Source: Pseudomonas sp. MWU13-2105
GTDB lineage: Bacteria > Pseudomonadota > Gammaproteobacteria > Pseudomonadales > Pseudomonadaceae
Length of the DNA: 64,000 nucleotides
Reading direction: 5' to 3'
NCBI RefSeq assembly: GCF_023242315.1
Contig: NZ_JALLIY010000019.1
Location: 1-64,000, forward strand
Shown: in pieces, positions 51,218-61,512 of the stretch
How positions within the stretch are numbered: the first letter of the stretch is position 1
Layout of the letters: each line of letters starts with the position of its first letter
Translations under genes and position numbers: made by a program
Notes under the pieces: generated by a model
Told to the model about the DNA's origin: nothing
The model's input: only the letters and a program-made list of their open reading frames with translations
The model's database searches: none

Positions 51218-52867
51218 ATGTCATCCGCCCACCTGCCCTATGACTACGTGATAGTCGGCGCCGGGCCCGCCGGCTGTGTGCTGGCCAATCGGCTGTCTGC
51301 CGATCCGCAGAACCATGTGCTGCTGCTCGAAGCCGGCGGCCAGGATAATTACCCGTGGATTCATGTCCCGGTGGGTTATCTGTACTGCATCGGCAATCCG
51401 CGCACCGACTGGTGCTTCAAGACCGAAGCGCAACCCGGCCTGCAAGGTCGCAACCTTGGCTACCCGCGCGGCAAGGTGCTGGGCGGCAGCTCGTCGATCA
51501 ATGGCATGATCTATATGCGTGGCCAGGCCGGCGACTATGATCGCTGGGCCGCCCAGGGCAATCCGGGTTGGGCCTGGAACGATGTCCTGGCGCTGTTCAA
51601 GCGCAGCGAAAACCACTTTGGCGGCGCCAGCGAATTCCATAACGACCAGGGCGAGTGGCGCGTCGAGCAGCAACGCTACTCCTGGCCGATCCTCGACGCC
51701 TTCCGCGCTGCCGCCGCTGAAAACGGCATTGCCAGCGTCAGCGATTTCAACACCGGCGATAACCAGGGCTGTGGATACTTTCAGGTCAACCAGCGTTCCG
51801 GCGTGCGCTGGAACTCGTCGAAAGCTTTCCTGCGGCCAATCCTCAAACGGCCCAACCTGACGATCCTGACCGGTGTCCAGGTTGACCGGGTGAACCTGGA
51901 AAATGGCCGTGCCAGTGCCGTCGTCGCCCGTTGGCAGGGCGAGGAACATGTGTTCAACGTGCGGCGCGAGATCGTTTTGTGCGCCGGTTCGGTCGGTTCC
52001 CCCGGCATTCTCCAACGTTCGGGCATCGGCCCGCGGCCCTTGCTGGAAACCCTCGGCATCGCGCTGCGTCACGAACTGCCGGGTGTCGGCGGCAATTTGC
52101 AGGATCATCTGCAATTGCGCCTGATCTACAAACTCAGCAATGCCCGCACTCTCAACCAGGTCGCCAACAGCCTGTGGGGCAAAGTCGGCATGGGCCTGCG
52201 TTATCTCTACGACCGCAGTGGTCCGTTGGCCATGGCCCCCAGCCAGTTGGGCGCGTTCGTGAAGTCTTCGGCGGAGCAGGCCTCGGCCAATTTGCAGTAC
52301 CACGTACAGCCCTTGTCGCTGGAGCGCTTCGGCGAGCCGTTGCATAGGTTCCCGGCCTTTACCGCTTCGGTGTGCAACCTGCGGCCGCTGAGCCGGGGGC
52401 GGATCGATATTCGCTCGGCCGATCCGGACGTGGCGCCGTTGATCGATCCGAATTACCTGAGCGATCCAGAGGATCTGAAAGTCGCGGCCGAGGCGATCCG
52501 GTTGACCCGGCGCATTGTCGACTCTCCTGCCCTGCGGGTTTTCAAACCCGAGGAATATCTGCCCGGGGCGGCGTTGCAAACCGAAGAACAGTTGCATGAG
52601 GCGGCCGCGCGGATCGGCACGACGATCTTTCACCCGGTGGGTACCTGCCGGATGGGCAGCGGCGCGCTGGATGTGGTGGATGCCCGGCTGCGGGTGCACG
52701 GTGTCCCGGGGTTGCGGGTCGCCGATGCGTCGATCATGCCGGACATCGTCTCCGGCAATACCTGTTCGCCGACGGTGATGATTGCCGAGAAGGCGGCGCA
52801 GATGATTCTGGAGGATGCCCCGGCCATTCATGACTTACGAACGGAGGAAATCCTGGCCCCCTTGTAG
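51218..52867 (+). CDS. GMC-family FAD-dependent oxidoreductase (549 aa)
   Basis: This is an alcohol or choline-type dehydrogenase. The FAD-binding fold is YVIVGAGPAGCVLANRL (residues about 10-26). The GMC signatures GGSSSINGMIYMRG and GSPGILQRSGIG follow, and the catalytic His is in FHPVGTCRMG, followed by SGNTCSPTVMIAEKAA. The start is ATG 51218, six bases after GAGG; a TTG two codons earlier is possible. The substrate cannot be told from sequence. It neighbours a LysR regulator and an MHS transporter, suggesting uptake and oxidation of a small carbon source. Confidence 0.9.
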   Translation: MSSAHLPYDYVIVGAGPAGCVLANRLSADPQNHVLLLEAGGQDNYPWIHVPVGYLYCIGNPRTDWCFKTEAQPGLQGRNLGYPRGKVLGGSSSINGMIYMRGQAGDYDRWAAQGNPGWAWNDVLALFKRSENHFGGASEFHNDQGEWRVEQQRYSWPILDAFRAAAAENGIASVSDFNTGDNQGCGYFQVNQRSGVRWNSSKAFLRPILKRPNLTILTGVQVDRVNLENGRASAVVARWQGEEHVFNVRREIVLCAGSVGSPGILQRSGIGPRPLLETLGIALRHELPGVGGNLQDHLQLRLIYKLSNARTLNQVANSLWGKVGMGLRYLYDRSGPLAMAPSQLGAFVKSSAEQASANLQYHVQPLSLERFGEPLHRFPAFTASVCNLRPLSRGRIDIRSADPDVAPLIDPNYLSDPEDLKVAAEAIRLTRRIVDSPALRVFKPEEYLPGAALQTEEQLHEAAARIGTTIFHPVGTCRMGSGALDVVDARLRVHGVPGLRVADASIMPDIVSGNTCSPTVMIAEKAAQMILEDAPAIHDLRTEEILAPL

Positions 52868-52892
52868 GAGCCGGCTTGCCAGCGATGGCGTC
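52864..52892. repeat. REP-like element overlapping the GMC oxidoreductase stop
   Basis: TGTAGGAGCCGGCTTGCC followed by AGCGATGGCG matches the general form of Pseudomonas REP sequences. Its first bases include the TAG stop (52865-52867). A short hairpin CGTCCC/GGGACG (52938-52955) follows in the intergenic DNA. Confidence 0.5.
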
Positions 52893-52992
52893 CGTAAGAT
52901 CAATACAAGTCTCACGGGCTTCATCGCTGCGATGCGGCGTCCCGACAAGGGGACGGCGTCGGGCCGGTAGATCGCGTCAATAGTGCAAGAGC

Positions 52993-53050
52993 GGATTCCG
53001 GTGGCAGTCAGCCGGAATCCACAGTGGAACAACAACAATAATCACTGTGG
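52993..53050 (+). promoter_or_regulatory. Structured leader with A-rich motif before the MHS transporter gene
   Basis: GGATTCCGG (52993-53001) pairs with CCGGAATCC (53012-53020), and CCACAGTG (53019-53026) pairs with CACTGTGG (53043-53050). The two stems share bases 53019-53020. The loop of the second contains AACAACAACAATAAT (53028-53042), an Hfq/Crc-type CA motif. The gene starts at 53075. Confidence 0.5.
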
Positions 53051-53074
53051 CCCCCAGGGCCGAGGACATGGCAA

Positions 53075-54697
53075 ATGTCGGACTACATCGAGCAACAGCG
53101 CATGCGTGCAACCGCGAGCACTGGCAAGGAAGAACGAAAGATCATTTTTGCGTCATCCCTCGGGACGGTTTTCGAGTGGTATGACTTTTTTCTCTATGGC
53201 GCCCTGGCGGCGGTGATCAGCAAGCAGTTCTTTGCAGGGGTCAACGACACCACGGCGTTTATCTTCGCCCTCATGGCCTTTGCCGCGGGCTTCCTGGTCC
53301 GGCCTTTCGGCGCCCTGGTATTCGGGCGCCTGGGGGATATGATCGGGCGCAAATACACCTTCCTCATGACCATCATCCTGATGGGTCTTTCCACCTTTGC
53401 CGTCGGCCTGTTGCCGACCTACACCAGCATCGGCATCGCCGCGCCGATCATCCTGGTCCTGTTGCGCATGCTCCAGGGCCTGGCGCTGGGCGGTGAATAC
53501 GGCGGCGCCGCGACTTACGTGGCGGAGCACGCGCCGACCGGCAAACGTGGTTCGTATACCGGCTGGATTCAATCCACCGCGACCCTGGGCCTGCTCCTGT
53601 CCCTGCTGGTGGTGCTCGCCAGTCGTTATATCAGCGGCGACCAGTTCGAAGTCTGGGGCTGGCGCCTGCCGTTCCTGCTGTCGATCTTCCTGCTGGCGAT
53701 TTCCACCTGGATCCGCCTGAGCATGCACGAGTCGCCGGCCTTCGTGAAAATGAAGGCGCAAGGCAAGGTCAGCCGCTCGCCGATCCGTGAGTCCTTCGGT
53801 TCCTGGTCGAACCTGAAGATCGTTCTGACCGCCCTCTTCAGCATCAACGCCGGGCAGGCGGTGACCTTCTACACCGCACAGTTCTACGTGCTGTTCTTCA
53901 TGACCCAGATGCTCAAGATGGACCCGACCCAGGCCAATAGCCTGCTGATCATCAGCGTGGTGATCGGCGCGCCGTTTTTCGTACTGTTCGGCTGGCTGTC
54001 GGACAAGGTCGGGCGCAAGCCGATCCTGATGCTCGGCCTGCTGCTGGCAACGCTGTGCTATTTCCCGCTGTTCAAGGCCCTCAGCCATTACGCCAATCCG
54101 CAGATCGACGCGGCCAGCCGCCAGGCGCCGATCGTGGTGCTGGCCGATCCGGCGAGCTGTACCTTCCAGTTCGACCCGGTGGGCAAGGCGCGTTTCGACA
54201 GCCCGTGCGACAAGGTCAAGACCTTCCTGGTCAAGCAGGGCCTGCCCTATAGCTCGCAGGCCGCGGCGCCTGGAACGGACGTGATGGTCTCGGTGGGTGA
54301 ACAGAAGATCAGCGGCTTTGACGAGGCGGCGATGCGCGCGGCGATCACGGCGGCGGGCTACCCGGCCAAGGCCGATAGCGCGGCGGTGAACGAACCGATG
54401 GTGGTGCTGCTGATCGTCTTGCTGATTCTGATTGCCACCATGACCTATGGTCCGCTGGCGGCGGTGATGGTCGAGCTGTTCCCGACGCGGATCCGCTACA
54501 CCTCCATGTCGCTGCCCTACCATATCGGCAACGGCTGGTTCGGCGGGTTCCTGCCCACGGTGTCCTTTGCGCTGGTGGTCTACACCGGGGATATCTTCTA
54601 TGGCCTGTGGTATCCGGTGCTGGTGACCGGGGTCAGCCTGGTGGTGGGGTTGTTCTGCCTGAAGGAGACCAAGGGCGTGGATCTGGACAAGGCCTGA
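53075..54697 (+). CDS. MHS-family (MFS) metabolite:H+ symporter (540 aa)
   Basis: A twelve-helix major facilitator of the metabolite:H+ symporter group is indicated by SSLGTVFEWYDFFLYG in helix 1, GRLGDMIGRKY between helices 2 and 3, and GLALGGEYGGAATYVAEHAP. An insertion of about 95 residues (about 345-440), polar and containing two cysteines, lies between two C-terminal-half helices and is probably periplasmic. MHS proteins carry organic acids, betaines or osmolytes; the substrate is not determined. ATG 53075 has a weak site. Confidence 0.88.
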   Translation: MSDYIEQQRMRATASTGKEERKIIFASSLGTVFEWYDFFLYGALAAVISKQFFAGVNDTTAFIFALMAFAAGFLVRPFGALVFGRLGDMIGRKYTFLMTIILMGLSTFAVGLLPTYTSIGIAAPIILVLLRMLQGLALGGEYGGAATYVAEHAPTGKRGSYTGWIQSTATLGLLLSLLVVLASRYISGDQFEVWGWRLPFLLSIFLLAISTWIRLSMHESPAFVKMKAQGKVSRSPIRESFGSWSNLKIVLTALFSINAGQAVTFYTAQFYVLFFMTQMLKMDPTQANSLLIISVVIGAPFFVLFGWLSDKVGRKPILMLGLLLATLCYFPLFKALSHYANPQIDAASRQAPIVVLADPASCTFQFDPVGKARFDSPCDKVKTFLVKQGLPYSSQAAAPGTDVMVSVGEQKISGFDEAAMRAAITAAGYPAKADSAAVNEPMVVLLIVLLILIATMTYGPLAAVMVELFPTRIRYTSMSLPYHIGNGWFGGFLPTVSFALVVYTGDIFYGLWYPVLVTGVSLVVGLFCLKETKGVDLDKA

Positions 54698-54731
54698 GAC
54701 CGGTTGCCACGGAAATCATATTTCGTTTTGA

Positions 54732-54757
54732 AAAACCGGCATTAAAGCCGGTTTTTT
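54732..54757 (+). terminator. Rho-independent terminator of the MHS transporter gene
   Basis: AAAACCGGC (54732-54740) and GCCGGTTTT (54747-54755) form a 9-bp stem with a 6-base loop and a trailing T-run. Confidence 0.93.
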
Positions 54758-54887
54758 TATCGCTCGAAAAAACTTATGCACGATTTACAGTGGAAAGTCA
54801 TACAAATAAATAAGCAATAAAATCATGCGCTTACGTCATTTTTATGAAAGAAATCCAAATCTTGTGCACAAGTTATCCACAATTGCG

Positions 54888-55658
54888 TCAAACCACGACA
54901 GGCGTCTCCATCGCCGGTGCCGGCGGCAACGAACCCATGTCTCGCTGGGTCTGCTCGTTCCAGGCCTGGACCCGGTCATTGAGCTCGGCAATCGCCCGTG
55001 GCCCGCTGCCTTCGGCCATCATCGGCGCACCGATCACCACCGTGATGGTCCCGGGTTTCTTCAACCAGCCGGTCTTCGGCCAGAACTTGCCGGCGTTGTG
55101 GGCAATCGGCAGCACCGGCAGATCGGCGTTCACCGCCAGTGCCGTGCCGCCCCGGGAAAACTTGCCGACCGTGCCGAGCGGCACACGGGTACCTTCGGGG
55201 AAGATCAGCACCCAGACATTGTCCTTGAGCAACTCGTCGCCCTTCTTCGCCACATGCTTGAGCGCTGCCTTCGGGTTATCCCGGTCGATGGCGATCGGCC
55301 GCAGCATGGCCATCGCCCAGCCGAAGAACGGCACATACAGCAACTCACGCTTGAGCACCTGGCTCAGGGGCGAGAAATAGGCCGAGAGGAAGAAGGTTTC
55401 CCAGGTGCTCTGGTGATTCGACAGAATCACGCAAGGACGTTCGGGTACATTCTCCGCGCCCTTGATTTCGACCGTGATGCCCAGGAATACCTTGCTCAGC
55501 CACAGGGCACAACGGCACCAGTACACGTTGATAAAGCGATAACGTGCCTTGAACGGCAGGAACGGCGCGATAAAAAAGCTCAGCGAGCACCACAACAGCG
55601 AACTGGTGCCCAGCAGCAGGTAAAAGAAAAAGGTTCTGATGGCCTGCAGGATCGACAT
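54888..55658 (-). CDS. plsC: PlsC-family 1-acylglycerol-3-phosphate acyltransferase (256 aa)
   Basis: It transfers an acyl chain to lysophosphatidic acid in phospholipid synthesis. The acyltransferase block I reads NHQSTWETFF (His82 with Glu five residues on, in place of the more common Asp), followed by FPEGTR and VLPIAHNAG. A hydrophobic N-terminal helix anchors it. The start ATG 55658 (MSILQAIRTF) matches orthologues; ATG 55682 is an alternative with a better site. It lies downstream of gmhB in the conserved Pseudomonas order. Confidence 0.93.
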   Translation of the reverse strand: MSILQAIRTFFFYLLLGTSSLLWCSLSFFIAPFLPFKARYRFINVYWCRCALWLSKVFLGITVEIKGAENVPERPCVILSNHQSTWETFFLSAYFSPLSQVLKRELLYVPFFGWAMAMLRPIAIDRDNPKAALKHVAKKGDELLKDNVWVLIFPEGTRVPLGTVGKFSRGGTALAVNADLPVLPIAHNAGKFWPKTGWLKKPGTITVVIGAPMMAEGSGPRAIAELNDRVQAWNEQTQRDMGSLPPAPAMETPVVV

Positions 55659-55739
55659 AGCGGCATTTACCGTTGCGGGCATTGCCCGCCTATAAAAAGC
55701 GCTTCCCGAACAGTCCTTGGTCAGGAGGTCAGAAGAGCT

Positions 55740-56273
55740 TCAGTTGTGGATAAGTTCTGCGGCAACCGCCGCCAGATCGTCAAAAACCAGGGTACCCACC
55801 GGTAGGGTTTTACCCAGTGTCTTTTCGCCTTTACCGGTTTTTACCAAAACAGGCTGACAGTCGACGGCCCGCGCCGCCTCCAAGTCACCGAGGCTGTCGC
55901 CGACAAACCATAGCCTAGCCAACGACACTCCATAATGTTCGGCGATGGTGCGCAACATGCCGGGCTTGGGTTTGCGGCAGGCGCAACCCTCATCCGGCCC
56001 GTGCGGGCAATACACCACCAGCCCGAGTTCGCCGCCCTGTTGCGCCACCAGCGAACGCAGGCGCTCGTGCATGGCTTCCAGGGTGGCGATGTCGTAGTAG
56101 CCGCGAGCAATGCCGGACTGGTTGGTGGCCACCGCCACCGTCCAGCCGGCCCTGCTCAACTGCGCGATGGCTTCGATCGCGCCGGGGAGTGGAATCCATT
56201 CCTCCACCGACTTGATGTAGGCGTCGGAGTCCTGGTTGATCACCCCGTCCCGATCGAGAATCAGCAGCTTCAA
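55740..56273 (-). CDS. gmhB: GmhB, D-glycero-beta-D-manno-heptose-1,7-bisphosphate 7-phosphatase (177 aa)
   Basis: This HAD phosphatase of the LPS inner-core heptose pathway has nucleophile D7 and acid D9 in LDRDGVIN and a structural zinc site in CPHGPDEGCACRKP. The later HAD motif FVGDSLGDLEAA is present. The length is typical. It lies 9 bp after glyS. Confidence 0.95.
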   Translation of the reverse strand: MKLLILDRDGVINQDSDAYIKSVEEWIPLPGAIEAIAQLSRAGWTVAVATNQSGIARGYYDIATLEAMHERLRSLVAQQGGELGLVVYCPHGPDEGCACRKPKPGMLRTIAEHYGVSLARLWFVGDSLGDLEAARAVDCQPVLVKTGKGEKTLGKTLPVGTLVFDDLAAVAAELIHN

Positions 56274-56282
56274 GACGCGCCC

Positions 56283-58333
56283 TCAGCCCAGCAGCGAAAT
56301 ATCGGCGACACCCAGGAACAGGCCTCGCAGACGCGCCAGCAGGGCATAACGGTTGGCGCGGACCTTGGCGTCCTCGGCATTCACCATCACCGCTTCGAAG
56401 AACGCGTCCACCGGCTCGCGCAGGGCGGCCAGGCGGGCCAGCGATTCGTTGTACTGGCGTGCCGCGGCCATCGGCTGCACCGCCTGGTCCGCCTGCTGGA
56501 TCGCCGAGTACAGCGAGAACTCGTTGGCGTTGTCGAAGTACTTGGCTTCGACGGTGCTCGGGATGCTGCCTTCGGCCTTGCTCAGCAGGTTCGACACACG
56601 CTTGTTCACCGCCGCCAGGGCAGCCGCTTCCGGCAACTGGCGGAACTTCTGCACGGCTTGTACGCGTTGGTCGAAGTCCAGTGCCGAACCCGGCTTGAGC
56701 GCGCGCACCGACAGGTAGGTCGCGACGTCGACGCCTTCGTCTTCATAACGGGCGCGCAGGCGGTCGAAAATGAACTCCAGCACCTGGTCGGCCAGGCCGG
56801 CGGCCTTGACCCGGGCACCGAAGGCCTTGACCGCGAAGGCCACGGTTTCGATCAGGTCGAGGTCCAGCTGCTTGTCGATCAGGATGCGCAACACGCCGAG
56901 GGCGGCGCGGCGCAGGGCATAGGGGTCCTTGCTGCCGGTCGGCAGCATGCCGATACCGAAGATCCCGACCAGGGTGTCGAGCTTGTCGGCAATCGCCACC
57001 GCCGCACCGGTCAGGGTGCTTGGCAGTTCGGCGCCGGCGCCGCGCGGCATGTACTGTTCGTTCAGGGCCAGGGCGACATCTTCCGGCTCGCCGTCATTGA
57101 GGGCGTAGTAGTAACCGGCGACACCTTGCATCTCCGGGAACTCGCCGACCATTTCGGTGGCCAGGTCGCATTTCGACAACAGGCCGGCGCGGGCCGCGCG
57201 CTGGGCGTCGCCGCCGATGCGCGGGGCGATGAACGCGGCCAGCTTGGAGACGCGCTCGGCCTTGTCGTAGACGCTGCCGAGTTTCTCCTGGAACACCACG
57301 TTCTGCAGACGCAGGTTGAACTGCTCGAGCTTCTGCTTCTTGTCCTGCTTGAAGAAGAACTCGGCGTCGGTCAGGCGCGGGCGCACGACTTTCTCGTTAC
57401 CGGCGATGATCTGTTGCGGGTCCTTGCTCTCGATGTTGGCGACGGTGATGAAGCGCGGTAGCAGCTTGCCGTCGACGTCCAGCAGGCAGAAGTACTTCTG
57501 GTTGTCCTGCATGGTGGTGATCAGGGCTTCCTGGGGCACGTCGAGGAAACGCTCCTCGAAAGAGCACACCAGCGGCACCGGCCATTCGACCAGGGCGGTG
57601 ACTTCGTCGAGCAGGTCCGCCGGCATGATCGCCGTGCCTTCCTGCTGGGTCGCCAGCTCGGTGGTGCGTTGGCTGATCAGCTCGCGCCGCTCGTTGGCGT
57701 CGGCCAGTACATAGGCGCCGCGCAGGTCGCTCAGGTAGTTGGCCGGCGAGGTGATGCGCACGCTGTCCGGGTGGTGGAAGCGGTGACCGCGAGAGTCGCG
57801 ACCGGCTTTCTGGGCGAGGATGGTGCAGTCGATGACCTGGTCACCGAGCAGCATCACCAGCCACTGGGTCGGACGCACGAACTCTTCCTTGCGCGCGGCC
57901 CAGCGCATGCGCTTGGGAATCGGCAGGTCGTTCAGCGAATCCTCGACGATGGTCGGCAACAGGCTGGCGGTCGGCTTGCCCTGGATGCTTTGGGTGTAGC
58001 GCAGTTTCGGTCCGCTCTGGTCGATTTCGCTCAGCTCCACGCCGCACTTCTTGGCAAAACCCAGGGCGGCCTGGGTCGGGTTGCCTTCGGCGTCGAAGGC
58101 CGCCTGGCGTGGCGGGCCGTCGAGGTTGATGCTGCGGTCCGGCTGCTGGGTTTGCAGCTGGGTCAGCAATACCGCCAGACGCCGCGGCGCGGCGTAGACC
58201 TGTTTGCTTTCGAAGCTCAGGCCGGCGTTTTGCAGGCCTTTTTCGATACCGGCGAGAAAGGCCTCGGCCAGGGTATTGAGGGCCTTGGGTGGCAGTTCTT
58301 CCGTGCCCAGTTCAACCAGAAAATCTTGAGCAC

Positions 58334-58337
<4 letters not shown>
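56283..58337 (-). CDS. glyS: Glycyl-tRNA synthetase beta subunit (684 aa)
   Basis: This is the large subunit of the alpha2beta2 bacterial enzyme, containing the HD-like and anticodon-binding regions. It starts [20 protein letters not shown], the family signature. ATG 58337 overlaps the glyQ stop by ATGA, coupling synthesis of the two subunits. Confidence 0.98.
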
Positions 58338-59287
<950 letters not shown>

Positions 59288-59368
59288 GAAATTCACCTGT
59301 TACTTGGGCTGCGATTCAAAAGGCGGGAGTATACCCGATTCGGCCGTGCGCACGCCCCCTGGAGCCTT

Positions 59369-59932
59369 ATGCCACGCTGCTTTTGGTGCAACGACGATCC
59401 TTTGTACATGGCCTATCACGATCAGGAGTGGGGCGTGCCGCTGCGCGATGGGCAGCGTCTGTTCGAGTTGCTTTTGCTCGAAGGGTTCCAAGCCGGTTTG
59501 TCGTGGATCACCATCCTGAAGAAACGCGAGCACTACCGGAAGGTCCTGTTCGGCTTCGATGTGGGCAAAGTCGCGGCCCTGAGCGATGCCGATATCGAGC
59601 AACTGATGCTCGACCCCGGAATCATTCGCAATCGCCTGAAACTCAATGCCGCAAGGCGCAATGCCCAGGTCTGGCTGACGCTGGAGGACCCGGTGGCGCT
59701 GCTCTGGTCCTTTGTCGGCGGCGTGCAGATGATCAATCACTTCAAGGTCCGCGGCGAGGTCCCGGCCCTCACGCCCGAGGCCGAGGCGATGAGCAAGGCG
59801 CTGAAGAAACTCGGCTTCAAATTCGTCGGCCCGACCATCTGCTACGCCCTCATGCAGGCCTCGGGCATGGTCATGGACCACACCATCGATTGTGATCGTT
59901 ACGCCACATTGGCCACGCCACGGTTACAATAG
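59369..59932 (+). CDS. tag: DNA-3-methyladenine glycosylase I (187 aa)
   Basis: It excises 3-methyladenine from DNA. The zinc ligands C4, H17, H171 and C175 and the catalytic E38 match the Tag family positions, with CFWCNDDPLY at the start. ATG 59369 follows TGGAG. The frame is open upstream, but that part is antisense to glyQ. Confidence 0.96.
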   Translation: MPRCFWCNDDPLYMAYHDQEWGVPLRDGQRLFELLLLEGFQAGLSWITILKKREHYRKVLFGFDVGKVAALSDADIEQLMLDPGIIRNRLKLNAARRNAQVWLTLEDPVALLWSFVGGVQMINHFKVRGEVPALTPEAEAMSKALKKLGFKFVGPTICYALMQASGMVMDHTIDCDRYATLATPRLQ

Positions 59933-59970
59933 CCGGCTGACAACAAGCTCGATCACGACAGGAGTGGCCT

Positions 59971-60858
59971 GTGGACAAGTTTAAAGGCGCCATGCTGGTG
60001 GGGGCGTTGCGGTTGTTTGCGCTGCTGCCCTGGTGCGCGGTGCAGCGGGTGGGCGCGGCCATCGGCTGGATGATGTGGAAGCTGCCCAACCGTTCCCGCG
60101 AAGTGGTGCGGATCAACCTGGCGAAGTGTTTTCCGGAACTCGACTCGGAGGCCCGCGAGCAGTTGGTCGGCCGCAGCCTGATGGGCATCGGCAAGTCCTT
60201 TACCGAAAGTGCCTGCGCCTGGATCTGGCCGGCCCAGCGCTCGATGGAGCGGGTCCGTGAAGTCGAGGGCCTGGACATCCTCAAGGAGGCCCTGGCCTCG
60301 GGCAAGGGCGTGGTCGGCATCACCAGCCACCTAGGCAACTGGGAAGTGCTCAATCACTTCTATTGCAGCCAGTGCAAACCGATCATTTTCTACCGCCCGC
60401 CCAAGCTCAAGGCGGTCGACGAGTTGTTGCGCAAGCAGCGGGTGCAGTTGGGCAACCGGGTCGCCGCCTCGACCAAGGAAGGCATCCTCAGCGTCATCAA
60501 GGAAGTGCGCAAAGGTGGTGCGGTGGGCATTCCCGCCGACCCGGAACCGGCCGAATCCGCCGGAATATTCGTGCCGTTCCTCGGCACCACGGCGCTGACC
60601 AGCAAGTTCGTGCCCAATATGCTCGCCGGCGGCAAGGCGGTCGGCGTGTTCCTGCATGCGCTGCGGCTGCCGGACGGTTCGGGCTTCAAGGTGATCCTCG
60701 AAGCCGCGCCCGAGGCCATGTACAGCACCGATACAGAGACCTCCGTGGCCGCCATGAGCCAGGTGGTGGCGCGTTATGTGCGGGCTTATCCGGACCAGTA
60801 CATGTGGAGCATGAAGCGCTTTCGCAGGCGGCCGGCGGGTGAGAAACGCTGGTATTGA
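59971..60858 (+). CDS. LpxL/HtrB-like lipid A acyltransferase (295 aa)
   Basis: This is a membrane-associated acyltransferase of the lauroyl/myristoyl type that adds secondary acyl chains to lipid A. The HX4E catalytic motif is in SHLGNWEVLNHF, and PADPEPAESAGIFVPFLG corresponds to the later conserved block. The start is GTG 59971 behind ACAGGAG. It holds the place, after tag, of the htrB-type gene of other pseudomonads. Confidence 0.93.
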   Translation: MDKFKGAMLVGALRLFALLPWCAVQRVGAAIGWMMWKLPNRSREVVRINLAKCFPELDSEAREQLVGRSLMGIGKSFTESACAWIWPAQRSMERVREVEGLDILKEALASGKGVVGITSHLGNWEVLNHFYCSQCKPIIFYRPPKLKAVDELLRKQRVQLGNRVAASTKEGILSVIKEVRKGGAVGIPADPEPAESAGIFVPFLGTTALTSKFVPNMLAGGKAVGVFLHALRLPDGSGFKVILEAAPEAMYSTDTETSVAAMSQVVARYVRAYPDQYMWSMKRFRRRPAGEKRWY

Positions 60859-60873
60859 AACGAGATTGGCATG

Positions 60874-60912
60874 ATCTGTGGATAAATCTGCGCTGCTGAC
60901 TTATCCACAGAT
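60874..60912. promoter_or_regulatory. 12-bp perfect inverted repeat of two DnaA-box sequences before pilZ
   Basis: ATCTGTGGATAA (60874-60885) and TTATCCACAGAT (60901-60912) are perfect inverted copies separated by 15 bases, 22 bp before the PilZ start. Each contains a perfect DnaA-box 9-mer. It may be a DnaA site pair or an RNA hairpin; there is no T-run for a terminator. Confidence 0.45.
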
Positions 60913-60934
60913 GCACCCTTCAAGGACGCCACAG

Positions 60935-61180
60935 ATGTCCGATAACAATAATTCTCTGCGTATAAAGATCCAGCACCCCAGCATCGGCGAGTGCCTGGGA
61001 CAGACGCGCAACCTGTCGAGCCAGGGTGTGTATGTGACGCACCCGAGTTTGTCGCGCTTGACCGCCGGCGCGGTGGTCTATGGCCAGGTGCAGGGGTTGC
61101 CGGCGGTGGCGCCGCGGATTCGCATGGAAGTGGTGCGGGTCGACGCCGACGGCATCGGCCTGCGCTTCATCGATCTTTGA
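60935..61180 (+). CDS. Small PilZ-domain protein (81 aa)
   Basis: This is a single PilZ fold. The second c-di-GMP motif (D/N)xSxxG is present as NLSSQG (residues about 27-32), but a clear RxxxR motif is missing in the N-terminal segment (RIKIQHPS), so ligand binding is doubtful. The start ATG 60935 follows AAGGA; an earlier ATG (60878) overlaps the DnaA-box dyad. The last 14 bases overlap the convergent TPR gene. Confidence 0.87.
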   Translation: MSDNNNSLRIKIQHPSIGECLGQTRNLSSQGVYVTHPSLSRLTAGAVVYGQVQGLPAVAPRIRMEVVRVDADGIGLRFIDL

Positions 61181-61490
61181 GCGCGGCCTTTTCCAGCTTT
61201 TTCAGAAACACCGTCATTTCCTTTTCCGCCTGCTTGTCGCCATGCCCGCGCGCGGCCTCCAGACCCTGTTCCCAGGCCTCTTTGGCGGCGGCGTTGTCGC
61301 CGGCGGCCTGATGCGCCTTGCCCAGCAGTTTCCAGGCGGCGGAGTATTTCGGGTCGAAGCCGACGCAGCGTTGCAGGTGTTCTGCGGCCTTGGCGTTTTC
61401 CCCAAGGTCCAGGTAGCCCTTGCCGAGGCCGAAGCGCAGCAGTGAGTTATCCACACCCTTGGCGAGCATTTTTTCCAGTGATTCGAGCAT
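61167..61490 (-). CDS. Tetratricopeptide-repeat protein (107 aa)
   Basis: About two and a half TPR units are visible (LRFGLGKGYLDLGENAKAAEHLQRCVGFDP, then AWKLLGKAHQAAGDNAAAKEAWEQGL), ending in a charged helix. The start is ATG 61490 (MLESLEKML). It is a protein-interaction module of unknown role, convergent and overlapping with the pilZ gene and downstream of trkA. Confidence 0.88.
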   Translation of the reverse strand: MLESLEKMLAKGVDNSLLRFGLGKGYLDLGENAKAAEHLQRCVGFDPKYSAAWKLLGKAHQAAGDNAAAKEAWEQGLEAARGHGDKQAEKEMTVFLKKLEKAALKDR

Positions 61491-61512
61491 GGCGATCCCT
61501 CGATACGGCAAT

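Noticed and set aside
60935..61180. PilZ protein as a certain c-di-GMP receptor
   Set aside because: The NxSxxG motif is present but no RxxxR motif is visible, so binding cannot be claimed.
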